21,540 bases of DNA from a virus. This document shows, one piece after another, positions 14,975 through 21,540 of this stretch. The notes below the pieces were generated by a model. That model saw nothing but the letters and a program-made list of their open reading frames with translations, was not told where the DNA came from and ran no database searches. A program made the position numbers and the translations under genes. Numbering within the stretch: position 1 is the stretch's first letter; each line of letters opens with the position of its first letter. The stretch spans positions 1-21,540 of IMG/VR virus record IMGVR_UViG_3300030380_000377. One strand, 5' to 3'.

Positions 14975-17962
14975 ATGGCTACATATGACGTAACAGATCA
15001 GACTTCAGCACGAAGAGTGCAATTTACCGGTAATGGCACTGCCGGACCTTTTGCTTTTGCCTTCCAGGTAAATGCTACAAGTGAAGTTAAAGTTTTTGTA
15101 GATACAACAGAAAAAACAGAAACAACTCATTATACAGTAACTTTAAATTCTAGCACTGGTGCTGGCACAATATCTTTTACAACTGGTAACCACCCTACTT
15201 CAAGTCAGACAATAACAATCCTAGGTGACATACCTTTATCCAGGACATCAGTTTATACATCCGGTGGCCAGTTTACAGCTTCATCTTTAGAATCTGACTT
15301 TGATACAAATATGTTCATACACCAGCAAACTAATGAAGAGATTAATAGATCATTAAGACAAGCAGAACATGATGTGATATCAGGTGCAGATATGACATTG
15401 CCAGTCAAGGATACCAGGAAAGGTACAGTTCTAGGTTTCAATGCAACAACTGGTAATCCTGAAGCTGGTCCAAATATAACTGCTGTACAAAGTTTAGCTG
15501 ATGTAACAACAGCCATAAATTTATTAGGTACATCAGATGTAGTAACTGATATGGGGTTGTTAGCTACAAGTGCAAATGTCACTGCTATGGGATTGTTAGG
15601 AACAAGCTCAAATGTGACTGCGATTGGATTGTTGGGTACTAGTGATGTTGTGGCAGATATGGCATTGCTTGGAACTTCTGATGTTGTTGCAGACATGGCA
15701 TTACTTGCTGACACAGATGTCATAGCTGACATGAATACACTTGCAACTAGTGATATAATTTCAGACCTTAATACTTTGGCAACAAGTGACATTGTCACTG
15801 ATATGAATTTGCTTGCTACATCTGACAATGTAACAGCTATGGGCATACTAGGTACTTCAGCGAATGTTACTGCTATGGGCTTGCTAGGCACAAGTGCAGT
15901 AGTAACTGATATGGGGTTGTTAGCAACATCTACTGTTATAGAGGACATGGGTATATTAGCAACATCTGCAAATGTCACAGCTATGGGATTACTGGGAACA
16001 TCTTCTAATGTTACGGCAATGGGTCTTTTAGGAACGAGTGCAGTGGTAACGGATATGGGGTTATTGGCTACTAGTGCAGTCATAGAGGATATGGGCTTAT
16101 TGGCAACTAGTGCAAATGTAACTAATATGGCTACATTAGGTGCTAGTGGTGTTGTTGCTAATATTGCTACAGTTGCATCTAATGTATCAGGTGTTAATAG
16201 TTTTGCTGAAAGATATAGAGTACAAGCTGGAGTGCCAGGGTCTGACAATGACATTGGTGATTTAGTCTTTGATACTACTGCAAACACACTAAAAGTTTTT
16301 GGATCAAGTGGTTATCAAAATGCTGGATCATCAGTAAATGGCACATCAGAAAGATTTACATATAATATTACTGGCACACCAACAACATTAACTGGTGCAT
16401 CAGGAACTGGATTTGCAGAAGCTAATGGTAATACTTTAGCATATGATGCTGGGTTTATTGATGTATACCTAAATGGTGTAAAGATGGTAAATGGCACAGA
16501 TGTCACTGTTACATCAGGAACTTCTGTTGTTTTTGCTAGTGCATTATCTAATGGTGATGTTGTTGATATTGTTACGTTTGGAACATTTAGTGTGGCAAAC
16601 ATTGTGTCTACTGGTGCATTGAACTCAGGCTCAATCACAAGTGGCTTTGGTAATATAGATAATGGATCAAGTACAATTACAACTACTGGTGCTATTACTG
16701 GTGGCACATTAACTGGTACATTACAAACTGCTTCACAAACAAATATAACAAGTGTTGGCACTTTATCAGGACTTGCAGTAAGTGGTGCAACTACAATAAC
16801 TACTGCTGATAATACTGCACAATTAACTTTAAAATCTACTGATGCAGATGCAAACTCTGCACCTTTATTAGATATGAAAAGAGATAGCTCAAGTCCTTCT
16901 GCTGATGATTTTCTAGGTCAAATAAATTTTATAGGTGAAAATAATGCAAGTGAAGAAACAACATACTCACAAATAACTGGAAGAATTGAAGATGTTACAG
17001 ATGGTGCTGAAGATGGTAGACTAACTTTAAAAACAATGAGAGCAGGAAGTTCAAGGTCAGCAATAGATTGTAGAATTGATTCAATCACAATTAATGATGA
17101 TGGTGATGATGTAGATTTTCGTGTTGAAGCTGTTGGATTTAATAATGCTCTACTAATACGAGGTAGTGATGGTAATGTTTTTGTAGGAAAAAGTAGCACA
17201 AGTGCTTCAGTACAAGGATTACAATTAAGAACTACCACTGCTAATGGTAATGCTATTACTGCAAATAGCTCAACAGTATTAAGAATAAACAGACAATCTG
17301 ATGATGGTGACTTACTACATTTTTTACAAGCAAATAATAAAGAGGGTGGTGTATCAGTAAGTGGTAGCACTGTTTTTTATAATACTTTTACTGGCTCACA
17401 TTGGAGTAGATTATCTGATAATTCAAAGCCAACAATTTTAAAAGGAACTGTTATTGAAACCATTGACGAGATGTGTGATTGGTATCAAGCAGAATTTACT
17501 ATGGAAGAAGCAACAAAAGATACACCAAAAGTAGTAGAAAAAATATCCATAGCATTACCAAAAGGTAAGTCTGTAGGTGATAAGATTTCAATTACACACG
17601 AAGGTGTTACCTATGATGATGCAACAATATTAAAAGAAAAGGATAACAAACATCCCAAATGTAAAATATCAGACACAGCAGATAGTAAAAAAGTTTATGG
17701 AGTATATTCAGCTTGGGATAATGATGATGATGCAGTTAATGATATGTTTGTTACAGCAGTTGGAACTTATGTAGTAAGAATCAATAAAGATGTAACAGTA
17801 CAAGCTGGTGACTTACTTTCGTCTAATGGTGATGGCACAGCTAAAGTGCAAGATGATGACATTATTAGAAGTAAAACTATAGGCAAAGTATTAACAAAAA
17901 TAAAACAAGAAACTTATGATGATGGTAGTTATACAGTTCCTTGTGCATTGTATTGTGGGTAG
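14975..17962 (+). CDS. Tail fibre with T7 gp17-like N-terminus and 12-residue repeats
   Basis: 995 residues. Residues 1-170 match the T7 gp17 N-terminal tail-attachment domain (RRVQFTGNGTAGPFAFAF; HYTVTLNSSTGAGTISF; FDTNMFIHQQTNEEINRSLRQAE). Residues 182-397 are 18 tandem 12-residue repeats of the form GLL(A/G)TSxxVTxM, probably a trimeric shaft. Beyond these come FDTTANTLKVF, a beta module FTYNITGTPTTLTGASGTGF, a module GTLQTASQTNITSVGTLSGL (about 580-600) common in phage fibres, and DDVDFRVEAVGFNNALLIRG (about 710-729), which is shared with the next gene. The last 190 residues, from FTGSHWSRLSD (about 806), resemble a C-terminal intramolecular chaperone domain of the peptidase G2 type, ending YCG. 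GAGAGG lies 8 nt before the ATG. The protein would bind the host receptor. The C-terminal assignment is moderate. Confidence 0.88.
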   Translation: MATYDVTDQTSARRVQFTGNGTAGPFAFAFQVNATSEVKVFVDTTEKTETTHYTVTLNSSTGAGTISFTTGNHPTSSQTITILGDIPLSRTSVYTSGGQFTASSLESDFDTNMFIHQQTNEEINRSLRQAEHDVISGADMTLPVKDTRKGTVLGFNATTGNPEAGPNITAVQSLADVTTAINLLGTSDVVTDMGLLATSANVTAMGLLGTSSNVTAIGLLGTSDVVADMALLGTSDVVADMALLADTDVIADMNTLATSDIISDLNTLATSDIVTDMNLLATSDNVTAMGILGTSANVTAMGLLGTSAVVTDMGLLATSTVIEDMGILATSANVTAMGLLGTSSNVTAMGLLGTSAVVTDMGLLATSAVIEDMGLLATSANVTNMATLGASGVVANIATVASNVSGVNSFAERYRVQAGVPGSDNDIGDLVFDTTANTLKVFGSSGYQNAGSSVNGTSERFTYNITGTPTTLTGASGTGFAEANGNTLAYDAGFIDVYLNGVKMVNGTDVTVTSGTSVVFASALSNGDVVDIVTFGTFSVANIVSTGALNSGSITSGFGNIDNGSSTITTTGAITGGTLTGTLQTASQTNITSVGTLSGLAVSGATTITTADNTAQLTLKSTDADANSAPLLDMKRDSSSPSADDFLGQINFIGENNASEETTYSQITGRIEDVTDGAEDGRLTLKTMRAGSSRSAIDCRIDSITINDDGDDVDFRVEAVGFNNALLIRGSDGNVFVGKSSTSASVQGLQLRTTTANGNAITANSSTVLRINRQSDDGDLLHFLQANNKEGGVSVSGSTVFYNTFTGSHWSRLSDNSKPTILKGTVIETIDEMCDWYQAEFTMEEATKDTPKVVEKISIALPKGKSVGDKISITHEGVTYDDATILKEKDNKHPKCKISDTADSKKVYGVYSAWDNDDDAVNDMFVTAVGTYVVRINKDVTVQAGDLLSSNGDGTAKVQDDDIIRSKTIGKVLTKIKQETYDDGSYTVPCALYCG
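15518..16165 (+). repeat. 18 tandem 36-bp (12-codon) repeats in the fibre shaft
   Basis: Eighteen in-frame copies, consensus GLLxTSxxVTxM. Units 10-13 and 14-17 match each other unit for unit, which suggests a 144-bp higher-order duplication (about 15842-15985 and 15986-16129). Units with the same protein sequence differ at many synonymous sites: units 11 and 15 both read GLLGTSAVVTDM, but one uses GGC TTG CTA and the other GGT CTT TTA. The last unit (ATLGASGVVANI) is degenerate. Confidence 0.92.
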
Positions 17963-17971
17963 GAGTGCATA

Positions 17972-19159
17972 ATGACAAGAGCAAGAGATATATCAAACGT
18001 AATAACTGATGCAGATTTGGCTGGTGACATTGATGTAGATGGCACAACTAATCTTGATGTTGTGGATATTGATGGTGCATTAACACAAGATGGTGGAGCA
18101 GTATTTAATGAAGATAGTGCAGACGTAGATTTTAGAGTTGAGTCAAATGGTGAAGCAAATATGCTTGTTGTTGATGGTGGAAACAATGCAGTTGTAATTG
18201 GGGAGTCTGCACCTGATACAAGTATTAGTGGTGGAACTCCTGCTTTTCAAGTTATTGGAAGTGCAATTGATTCTTTCATGTCTTTAACAAGAAGAGTGGC
18301 GTCTGCTTCTGCACCAGTTTTAGGATTAACAAAAAGTAGGAACACAAGTGTAGGTTCTCATACTATAGTACAAAATGATGATACAATAGGAGAAATTGTC
18401 TTTTTTGCAGATGATGGAACAGACTTTGATTCAAGGGTTGCAACTATAAAAGCTGAAGTTGATGGTACTCCGGGTGCAAACGACACTCCGGGCAGATTAG
18501 TTTTTATGACGTCAGCAGATGGCTCAAACTCACCAACACAACGTATGAAAATAGAAAGCAATGGTAATGTTATATTTGGTGCAAGTACTTTTGGTGCAGA
18601 TGATTCAATCGGATTAGCTACTGGTGGAACAATTTTTAGTACTAAAGCTAGTTCTGGTGGCACAACACATTTAAATATTCAAAATGGTGGAAGCCAAGTA
18701 GGTGGTATAACTTCTAATACTGGTGCAACATTTTTTAATACTTCTAGTGATTACAGATTAAAAGAAAACGTAACATACAACTTTGATGCTACAACTAAAC
18801 TAAAACAATTAAAACCATGTAGATTTAATTTTATTGTAAATAAAGATGATACAGTAGATGGTTTCTTAGCACATGAGGTATCAAGCATTGTTCCAGAAGC
18901 TATAAGTGGAGAAAAAGATGCGACTAAAGATGTGCCAAATGTTGTTCTTAATGCAGATGGTACAATAAAAGCACAAGGTATATCTCAACAAGATTGGATA
19001 CAAGGTAAGTCTGATGGAACTTATGCGAATGAAACTACTTGGGTTGCTAGTAAAAATATTATAGATGCACAAGGCATAGACCAAAGCAAGTTAGTGCCTT
19101 TACTCGTAAAAACCATACAAGAATTAGAAGCTAGAATTACAGCACTGGAGAATGCATAA
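17972..19159 (+). CDS. Tail fibre/spike with C-terminal S74 chaperone domain
   Basis: 395 residues. It has no T7-like attachment domain: the N-terminus RARDISNVITDADLAGDIDV is short and Asp-rich. A module SADVDFRVESNGEANMLVVD (residues 49-68) closely matches a module in the fibre encoded just upstream. The middle is beta-rich and Gly/Thr/Ser-rich. The C-terminal domain is a peptidase S74 intramolecular chaperone: SSDYRLKENV at 258-267, with Ser259 and Lys264 spaced like the Ser-Lys catalytic pair of endosialidase-type chaperones, then FLAHEVSSIVPEA and a final coiled coil LVKTIQELEARITALENA. It would trimerise and then cut itself off. AGGAG at 17961-17965, overlapping the upstream stop, lies 6 nt before the ATG. 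It may attach to fibre 1 or be a separate receptor protein. Confidence 0.88.
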   Translation: MTRARDISNVITDADLAGDIDVDGTTNLDVVDIDGALTQDGGAVFNEDSADVDFRVESNGEANMLVVDGGNNAVVIGESAPDTSISGGTPAFQVIGSAIDSFMSLTRRVASASAPVLGLTKSRNTSVGSHTIVQNDDTIGEIVFFADDGTDFDSRVATIKAEVDGTPGANDTPGRLVFMTSADGSNSPTQRMKIESNGNVIFGASTFGADDSIGLATGGTIFSTKASSGGTTHLNIQNGGSQVGGITSNTGATFFNTSSDYRLKENVTYNFDATTKLKQLKPCRFNFIVNKDDTVDGFLAHEVSSIVPEAISGEKDATKDVPNVVLNADGTIKAQGISQQDWIQGKSDGTYANETTWVASKNIIDAQGIDQSKLVPLLVKTIQELEARITALENA

Positions 19160-19368
19160 TGACTGAACAAGCACAAGTCGTAACTATTGATGGCAAAGAG
19201 TACAAACAAGAAGATTTAACTCAGGAGCAGATAAGGCTATTTAATAAAACAAGCAAGTGGCAAGGAGAAGCACACAGATTAAAAGATGCTTTTGAAGATG
19301 CTAACAAGTTACATCAATCATATTTATTTGATCTAAAAACATCACTTAATAACTCTAAGGAAAAGTAA
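19159..19368 (+). CDS. Small protein, DUF6447-like
   Basis: 69 residues, starting in a TAATG overlap with the fibre stop. It begins with VTIDGKEYKQEDLTQEQIRL, a pattern I recall from small phage proteins grouped as DUF6447, followed by two charged helices (WQGEAHRLKDAFEDANKLHQ; LFDLKTSLNNSK), probably a coiled coil. Such genes often sit just after fibre genes in marine phages. No function is known to me. The family name is from memory. Confidence 0.7.
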   Translation: MTEQAQVVTIDGKEYKQEDLTQEQIRLFNKTSKWQGEAHRLKDAFEDANKLHQSYLFDLKTSLNNSKEK

Positions 19369-19478
19369 TGGCACATTTATATGATTTAAATCCACATTTA
19401 AAACCAAAGCCCCAGGCACAAGAAGAAAAACCAAAGCCAGTTAAAAAAGGTAGGCCAAAGAAAGAGGTCAAAGAGTAA
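19368..19478 (+). CDS. 36-residue AT-hook-like peptide
   Basis: Starts in a TAATG overlap with the upstream stop and ends in a TAATG overlap with the next gene. The peptide begins MAHLYDLNPHLKPKPQ and ends VKKGRPKKEVKE. The GRP core flanked by lysines is an AT-hook-like motif, which binds the minor groove of AT-rich DNA. The Pro/Lys-rich composition supports a disordered peptide. The coupling on both sides supports a real gene, but at this size coding status is moderate. Confidence 0.6.
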   Translation: MAHLYDLNPHLKPKPQAQEEKPKPVKKGRPKKEVKE

Positions 19479-19633
19479 TGTCCAAACCCACAATGACAAG
19501 CTTACAAAGTGAAATAAATAGTCTCAAAACAATCATGGAAGATTTAAGTTCTCGAACTCGTAGGTTGGAAAATGGTCTCTATGCTGGGATGGGATCTATT
19601 ATATTGCTTCTGATCGGCTTGTTAGTGAGGTAG
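19478..19633 (+). CDS. 51-residue coiled-coil plus membrane-anchor protein (XhlA-like)
   Basis: An N-terminal helix with heptad character (SLQSEINSLKTIMEDLSSRTRRLEN, about 8-32) is followed by a single membrane span YAGMGSIILLLIGLLV and a terminal Arg. This coiled-coil then C-terminal span arrangement resembles haemolysin XhlA-type phage proteins that accompany holins. It begins in a TAATG overlap and ends 4 nt before the next gene. Lysis or membrane function is inferred from topology and the nearby holin. Confidence 0.62.
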   Translation: MSKPTMTSLQSEINSLKTIMEDLSSRTRRLENGLYAGMGSIILLLIGLLVR

Positions 19634-19637
19634 AGAT

Positions 19638-20108
19638 ATGCTCGAAGCATTGGCATTGGCGAATGGTGCTTATGCAATAATTAAAAAGACTATAGAAAAT
19701 GGTCGTGAAATTTCTAGTGCTGGTTCTGCAATAGCAAAGTTTGTAGGTGCAGAAGATCAACTACAGCAAGACCTTCACAAAAGAAAAAATAGTATGTGGA
19801 CCAACTTTTTAGGCAAACAAGATAATGACCTGGAAGAGTTCATGGCATTAGAGGAGATCAGACGTAAGAAAGAAATTTTAAGGGAGTTCATGCAAATACA
19901 TGGCCGTGCAAATCTGTACTCCGACTATGTGGCTTTTTGCTCTGAAGCCCGAAGAAAAAGAAAAGAAGCATTATTAGCTCAGAAGAAAAAAAGACAGCAG
20001 ATGCAAGATTTAATTTTAAAAATTATTTTAGGAATTTTAGTGGCTTGTTTGTTAGCTGGTGTAGTTACAGTCCTGGCAATCATAGCTAAAAAGAAAGGTA
20101 TCATATGA
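19638..20108 (+). CDS. Membrane-anchored protein of a family common in marine phages
   Basis: 156 residues. The N-terminal part MLEALALANGAYAIIKKTIENG, followed by SAIAKFVGAEDQLQQDLHKRK, then DLEEFMALEEIRRKKEILREFM and a basic stretch EARRKRKEALLAQKKKRQQ, leads to one C-terminal membrane span (about 128-149) and a KKKGII tail. I recognise the pattern from cyanophage and other marine phage genomes but know no established function. The topology (large cytoplasmic helical part, one span) and the place among lysis-type genes suggest a membrane or lysis role. GAGG at 19627-19630 lies 7 nt before the ATG. Its stop overlaps the next start as ATGA. Confidence 0.72.
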   Translation: MLEALALANGAYAIIKKTIENGREISSAGSAIAKFVGAEDQLQQDLHKRKNSMWTNFLGKQDNDLEEFMALEEIRRKKEILREFMQIHGRANLYSDYVAFCSEARRKRKEALLAQKKKRQQMQDLILKIILGILVACLLAGVVTVLAIIAKKKGII

Positions 20109-20305
20109 CTTCATTTATGTTGGCTTGTTATCTATCAGGAAGTCTTAGTGCAACTTTGCATTTTAGAAATGTAAATGATTGCTTGTACTATTCAAGATAT
20201 TTGAGTGAGCAAACTTACGACACGGCTAAAGGTAAGGAAGTTATTTACGAATGTATGTGTAAGGTAGTTCCAAACGTAGATACAAAGAAAGTGAGGGTGT
20301 ACTAA
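20105..20305 (+). CDS. Small four-cysteine protein
   Basis: 66 residues with Cys at 8, 26, 50 and 52 (the last two as CMC), a mildly hydrophobic start MTSFMLACYLSGSLSATLHF and NDCLYYSRYLSEQ in the middle. The start lacks the positive charges of a normal signal peptide, and MLAC is at best a weak lipobox. The four cysteines could form two disulphides if exported or bind a metal if cytoplasmic. It is coupled on both sides (ATGA and TAATG). Function unknown. Confidence 0.65.
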   Translation: MTSFMLACYLSGSLSATLHFRNVNDCLYYSRYLSEQTYDTAKGKEVIYECMCKVVPNVDTKKVRVY

Positions 20306-20466
20306 TGGAAACAAAAAAGAAACTAACCAAACGTCAGGAAGATACGATGAAGAGACATTCAAAGCATCACACATCAAAGCATATGAAGTTGATGAGATCA
20401 AAGATGATGCAAGGAATGTCATTCGGAGAAGCACACAAACTAGCACAAAAGCAAGTAGGAAAGTAA
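20305..20466 (+). CDS. 53-residue basic Lys/His/Met-rich protein
   Basis: Opens in a TAATG overlap and closes in a TAATG overlap. The sequence starts METKKKLTKRQEDTMKRHSK, continues HHTSKHMKLMRSKMMQG and ends with a helix MSFGEAHKLAQKQVGK. It is strongly basic, with five His, eight Met and no Cys. Its end resembles small phage proteins with an F.EAH..A..KVGK-type terminus. It could bind nucleic acid or metal, which is speculative. Tight coupling supports coding status. Confidence 0.65.
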   Translation: METKKKLTKRQEDTMKRHSKHHTSKHMKLMRSKMMQGMSFGEAHKLAQKQVGK

Positions 20467-20684
20467 TGACTGATAAAAAACCATTATCAGATTGGGGCAA
20501 TGTAAAGGTCAGTGACAATTCCTTTGAGTTGTCTTTGCGAATACTTGGTAATGAGTTTGTGGCAATCAAAATCGGATCAACAAACTTCAGTGGTAAACTC
20601 ATAGCTGGTGGCATCTTGTTATTATTTTTTACTCTAATTTTGCTAGAGGGTTTTGGTTTAAATGAAGTGTTAAAAGGAGGTTAG
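20466..20684 (+). CDS. Small single-span membrane protein
   Basis: 72 residues: a soluble N-terminal half (WGNVKVSDNSFELSLRILG) and one clear membrane span LIAGGILLLFFTLILLEGF (about 45-63), then a short tail. It lies immediately upstream of the holin and carries the holin's ribosome binding site in its last codons. It could be an antiholin or accessory membrane protein; nothing in the sequence decides this. Confidence 0.65.
   Translation: MTDKKPLSDWGNVKVSDNSFELSLRILGNEFVAIKIGSTNFSGKLIAGGILLLFFTLILLEGFGLNEVLKGG
20675..20680 (+). promoter_or_regulatory. Perfect Shine-Dalgarno for the holin
   Basis: AGGAGG, 5 nt before the ATG at 20686, is one of the strongest ribosome binding sites in the window. 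It lies within the last codons of the upstream gene. Confidence 0.65.
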
Positions 20685-20685
20685 A

Positions 20686-21060
20686 ATGTTACAAGCATTG
20701 ATAGGTCCGGTCACTGGACTATTAGATAAGTTTATACCTGATGCAGATCAGAAGGCGAAGCTCGCTCACGAGATAGCAACAATGTCTGAGAAGCATGCTC
20801 AAGAAATAGCCCTGGCACAAATCAAAGTTAATGAAGCAGAAGCAAAAGGTAACTGGTTTCAATCATCCTGGAGACCAGCAATAGCCTGGGTATGTGTTCT
20901 AGGTTTTCTTGTAAATTTTTTAGTCAGTCCAATATGTGCTGGGTTTGGTGTTGTTATTCCTCAGGCTGATACTGGAACAATGCTTCCGGTTTTATTAGGC
21001 ATGCTGGGCCTTGGAACTATGAGAACTGTAGAACGTCTTAAAGGAAAGGATAGAAAATGA
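20686..21060 (+). CDS. Holin (3-TM holin family)
   Basis: 124 residues. The N-terminal amphipathic part LIGPVTGLLDKFIPDADQKAKLAHE and AQIKVNEAEAKGNWFQSSWRPAIAW, followed by hydrophobic spans AWVCVLGFLVNFLVSPICAGF and TMLPVLLGMLGLGTM, then RTVERLKGK, matches the holin of 3 TMs family first named from gene transfer agent release. The FQSSWRP..AW segment is the signature. Holins oligomerise in the inner membrane late in infection and release or activate the endolysin. No endolysin gene is visible next to it. The stop overlaps the next start as ATGA. Confidence 0.85.
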   Translation: MLQALIGPVTGLLDKFIPDADQKAKLAHEIATMSEKHAQEIALAQIKVNEAEAKGNWFQSSWRPAIAWVCVLGFLVNFLVSPICAGFGVVIPQADTGTMLPVLLGMLGLGTMRTVERLKGKDRK

Positions 21061-21266
21061 AGAAGCCCTACCCTAAAGAAAAGTTCAAACGAAAGTTTGC
21101 CAAAGTTCCTAAGACTAAGAAAGGCACACCAATAAAATATGTAGCTGGTGCAAAGAACCCTAAAGCAAGAGAAGCTGAGATCAAGAGGACTGCCAGGTTA
21201 TATAAAGAAGGTAAACTTACACCAGCCATGATGGACAAAATAGCTAAACAAAGAATGAGAGGTTAA
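21057..21266 (+). CDS. Small basic phage protein of unknown function
   Basis: 69 residues, very basic, starting KKPYPKEKFKRKFAKVPKTK, followed by GTPIKYVAGAKNPKAREAEI, KRTARLYKEGKLTPAMMDKI and a terminal KQRMRG. The KYV.GAKNPKAR..E.KRTA..YK.G pattern recurs among small proteins of marine phages. The terminal helix is amphipathic. I would guess a nucleic-acid-binding or virion-interior protein, without proof. It starts in an ATGA overlap with the holin. Confidence 0.7.
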   Translation: MKKPYPKEKFKRKFAKVPKTKKGTPIKYVAGAKNPKAREAEIKRTARLYKEGKLTPAMMDKIAKQRMRG

Positions 21267-21267
21267 C

Positions 21268-21477
21268 ATGTCAGCACCAGCAAAATATCAAAAGATGTTC
21301 GGAACAGAAAGAGCAAACAAGATTTATAAGAGAGGTTTAGGAGCTTACTACTCATCCGGTAGTAGACCTAAAATGTCTCCTCATCAATGGGCTGTCGCAA
21401 GACTAAAGGCACATGCGAAGGGGAAGGCAACTGTCAAAAAGGCAGATGGCGATTTATTTAGAAAAAAGAAAGGATAA
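21268..21477 (+). CDS. Small basic protein (DUF5824-like)
   Basis: 69 residues. The segments GLGAYYSSGSRPKMSPHQWAV and ARLKAHAKGKA match a pattern (AYYSSGSRP...SP..WA.AR) that I associate with DUF5824 proteins of marine phages; the family name is from memory. The C-terminus is basic (LFRKKKG). It lies 1 nt after the previous stop, continuing the close-packed array. No function is established to my knowledge. Confidence 0.7.
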   Translation: MSAPAKYQKMFGTERANKIYKRGLGAYYSSGSRPKMSPHQWAVARLKAHAKGKATVKKADGDLFRKKKG

Positions 21478-21481
21478 GATC

Positions 21482-21540
21482 ATGCCAGGAAGTTATGGAA
21501 GTTATTCATCAAAGCAAAAAAAGATTGCGAAGATGTCAGG
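21482..21540 (+). CDS. Start of another small basic phage protein (partial)
   Basis: An ATG 4 nt after the previous stop opens a frame that runs off the window. The visible residues are MPGSYGSYSSKQKKIAKMSG (the last codon is incomplete). The KQKKIAK stretch is common in short Lys-rich phage proteins. AAAGGAT upstream could serve as ribosome binding site. Too little is visible to assign a function. Confidence 0.55.
   Translation, partial: MPGSYGSYSSKQKKIAKMS

Noticed and set aside
15253-16287. 344-codon open frame on the - strand across the fibre repeats
   Set aside because: It is a shadow of the 36-bp repeats: a stop-free antisense frame in one unit stays open in all. Its translation is a low-complexity echo of the repeats, and the + strand frame is clearly the gene.
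20105-20130. Lipoprotein signal (lipobox) suggesting an outer-membrane spanin
   Set aside because: The MLAC sequence comes only 8 residues in, with no basic n-region and no proper hydrophobic core, so export as a lipoprotein is not supported.
20192-20614. 140-codon - strand frame across three small genes
   Set aside because: It has an apparent hydrophobic content, but the + strand here shows three closely coupled genes with family-like patterns; the antisense frame is most likely chance in AT-rich DNA.

Overview
The window reads as the late (virion and lysis) half of a lytic short-tailed phage with T7-like gene order. The DNA is AT-rich, every gene I support lies on the + strand, and genes are packed with 1-4 nt stop/start overlaps (ATGA or TAATG). 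I see no integrase, repressor, tRNA, CRISPR or insertion sequence. The low GC and the presence of several small protein families common in marine phages suggest a marine podovirus-like phage, possibly of a SAR11-type or similar AT-rich marine bacterium. The host is inferred, not shown.

Layout. 1-1283: the 3' end of the large terminase, a GNAT-like protein and three small proteins, one with a four-cysteine zinc knuckle. 1280-3879: portal, a small Bbp19-like protein and the scaffold. 3880-4050: a non-coding leader with a putative late promoter and hairpins. 4051-4857: major capsid protein, followed by a +1-frame open stretch and a stem-loop. 4979-7629: tail tubular proteins A and B (gatekeeper and nozzle). 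7631-14921: three to four internal virion (ejection) proteins. 14922-14974: a second copy of the promoter-like motif. 14975-19159: two long tail fibres with different C-terminal assembly domains. 19159-21540: a string of about eleven small genes including coiled-coil/membrane proteins, a 3-TM holin and small basic proteins. No endolysin is visible, so it is probably encoded elsewhere.

How it fits together: terminase packages DNA through the portal into a capsid built on the scaffold; tubular A and B close the head and form the short tail; internal proteins are ejected at infection; the fibres bind the host; the membrane proteins at the right end serve lysis.

Most interesting signals: (1) the 684-aa ejection protein carries a region matching the active-site layout of HhH-GPD DNA glycosylases (endonuclease III): Lys497 and Asp515 are exactly 18 residues apart, as Lys120/Asp138 are in EndoIII, and Asp515 lies in a VDTHxxR motif. 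(2) A 15-bp motif, TGTATAAAT(A/C)CTAGA, occurs in the two non-coding gaps ahead of the capsid and the fibre genes. (3) The capsid gene ends in a UGA-C context with a +1-frame extension and a downstream stem-loop. (4) Fibre 1 has 18 tandem 12-residue repeats whose codons are strongly scrambled.
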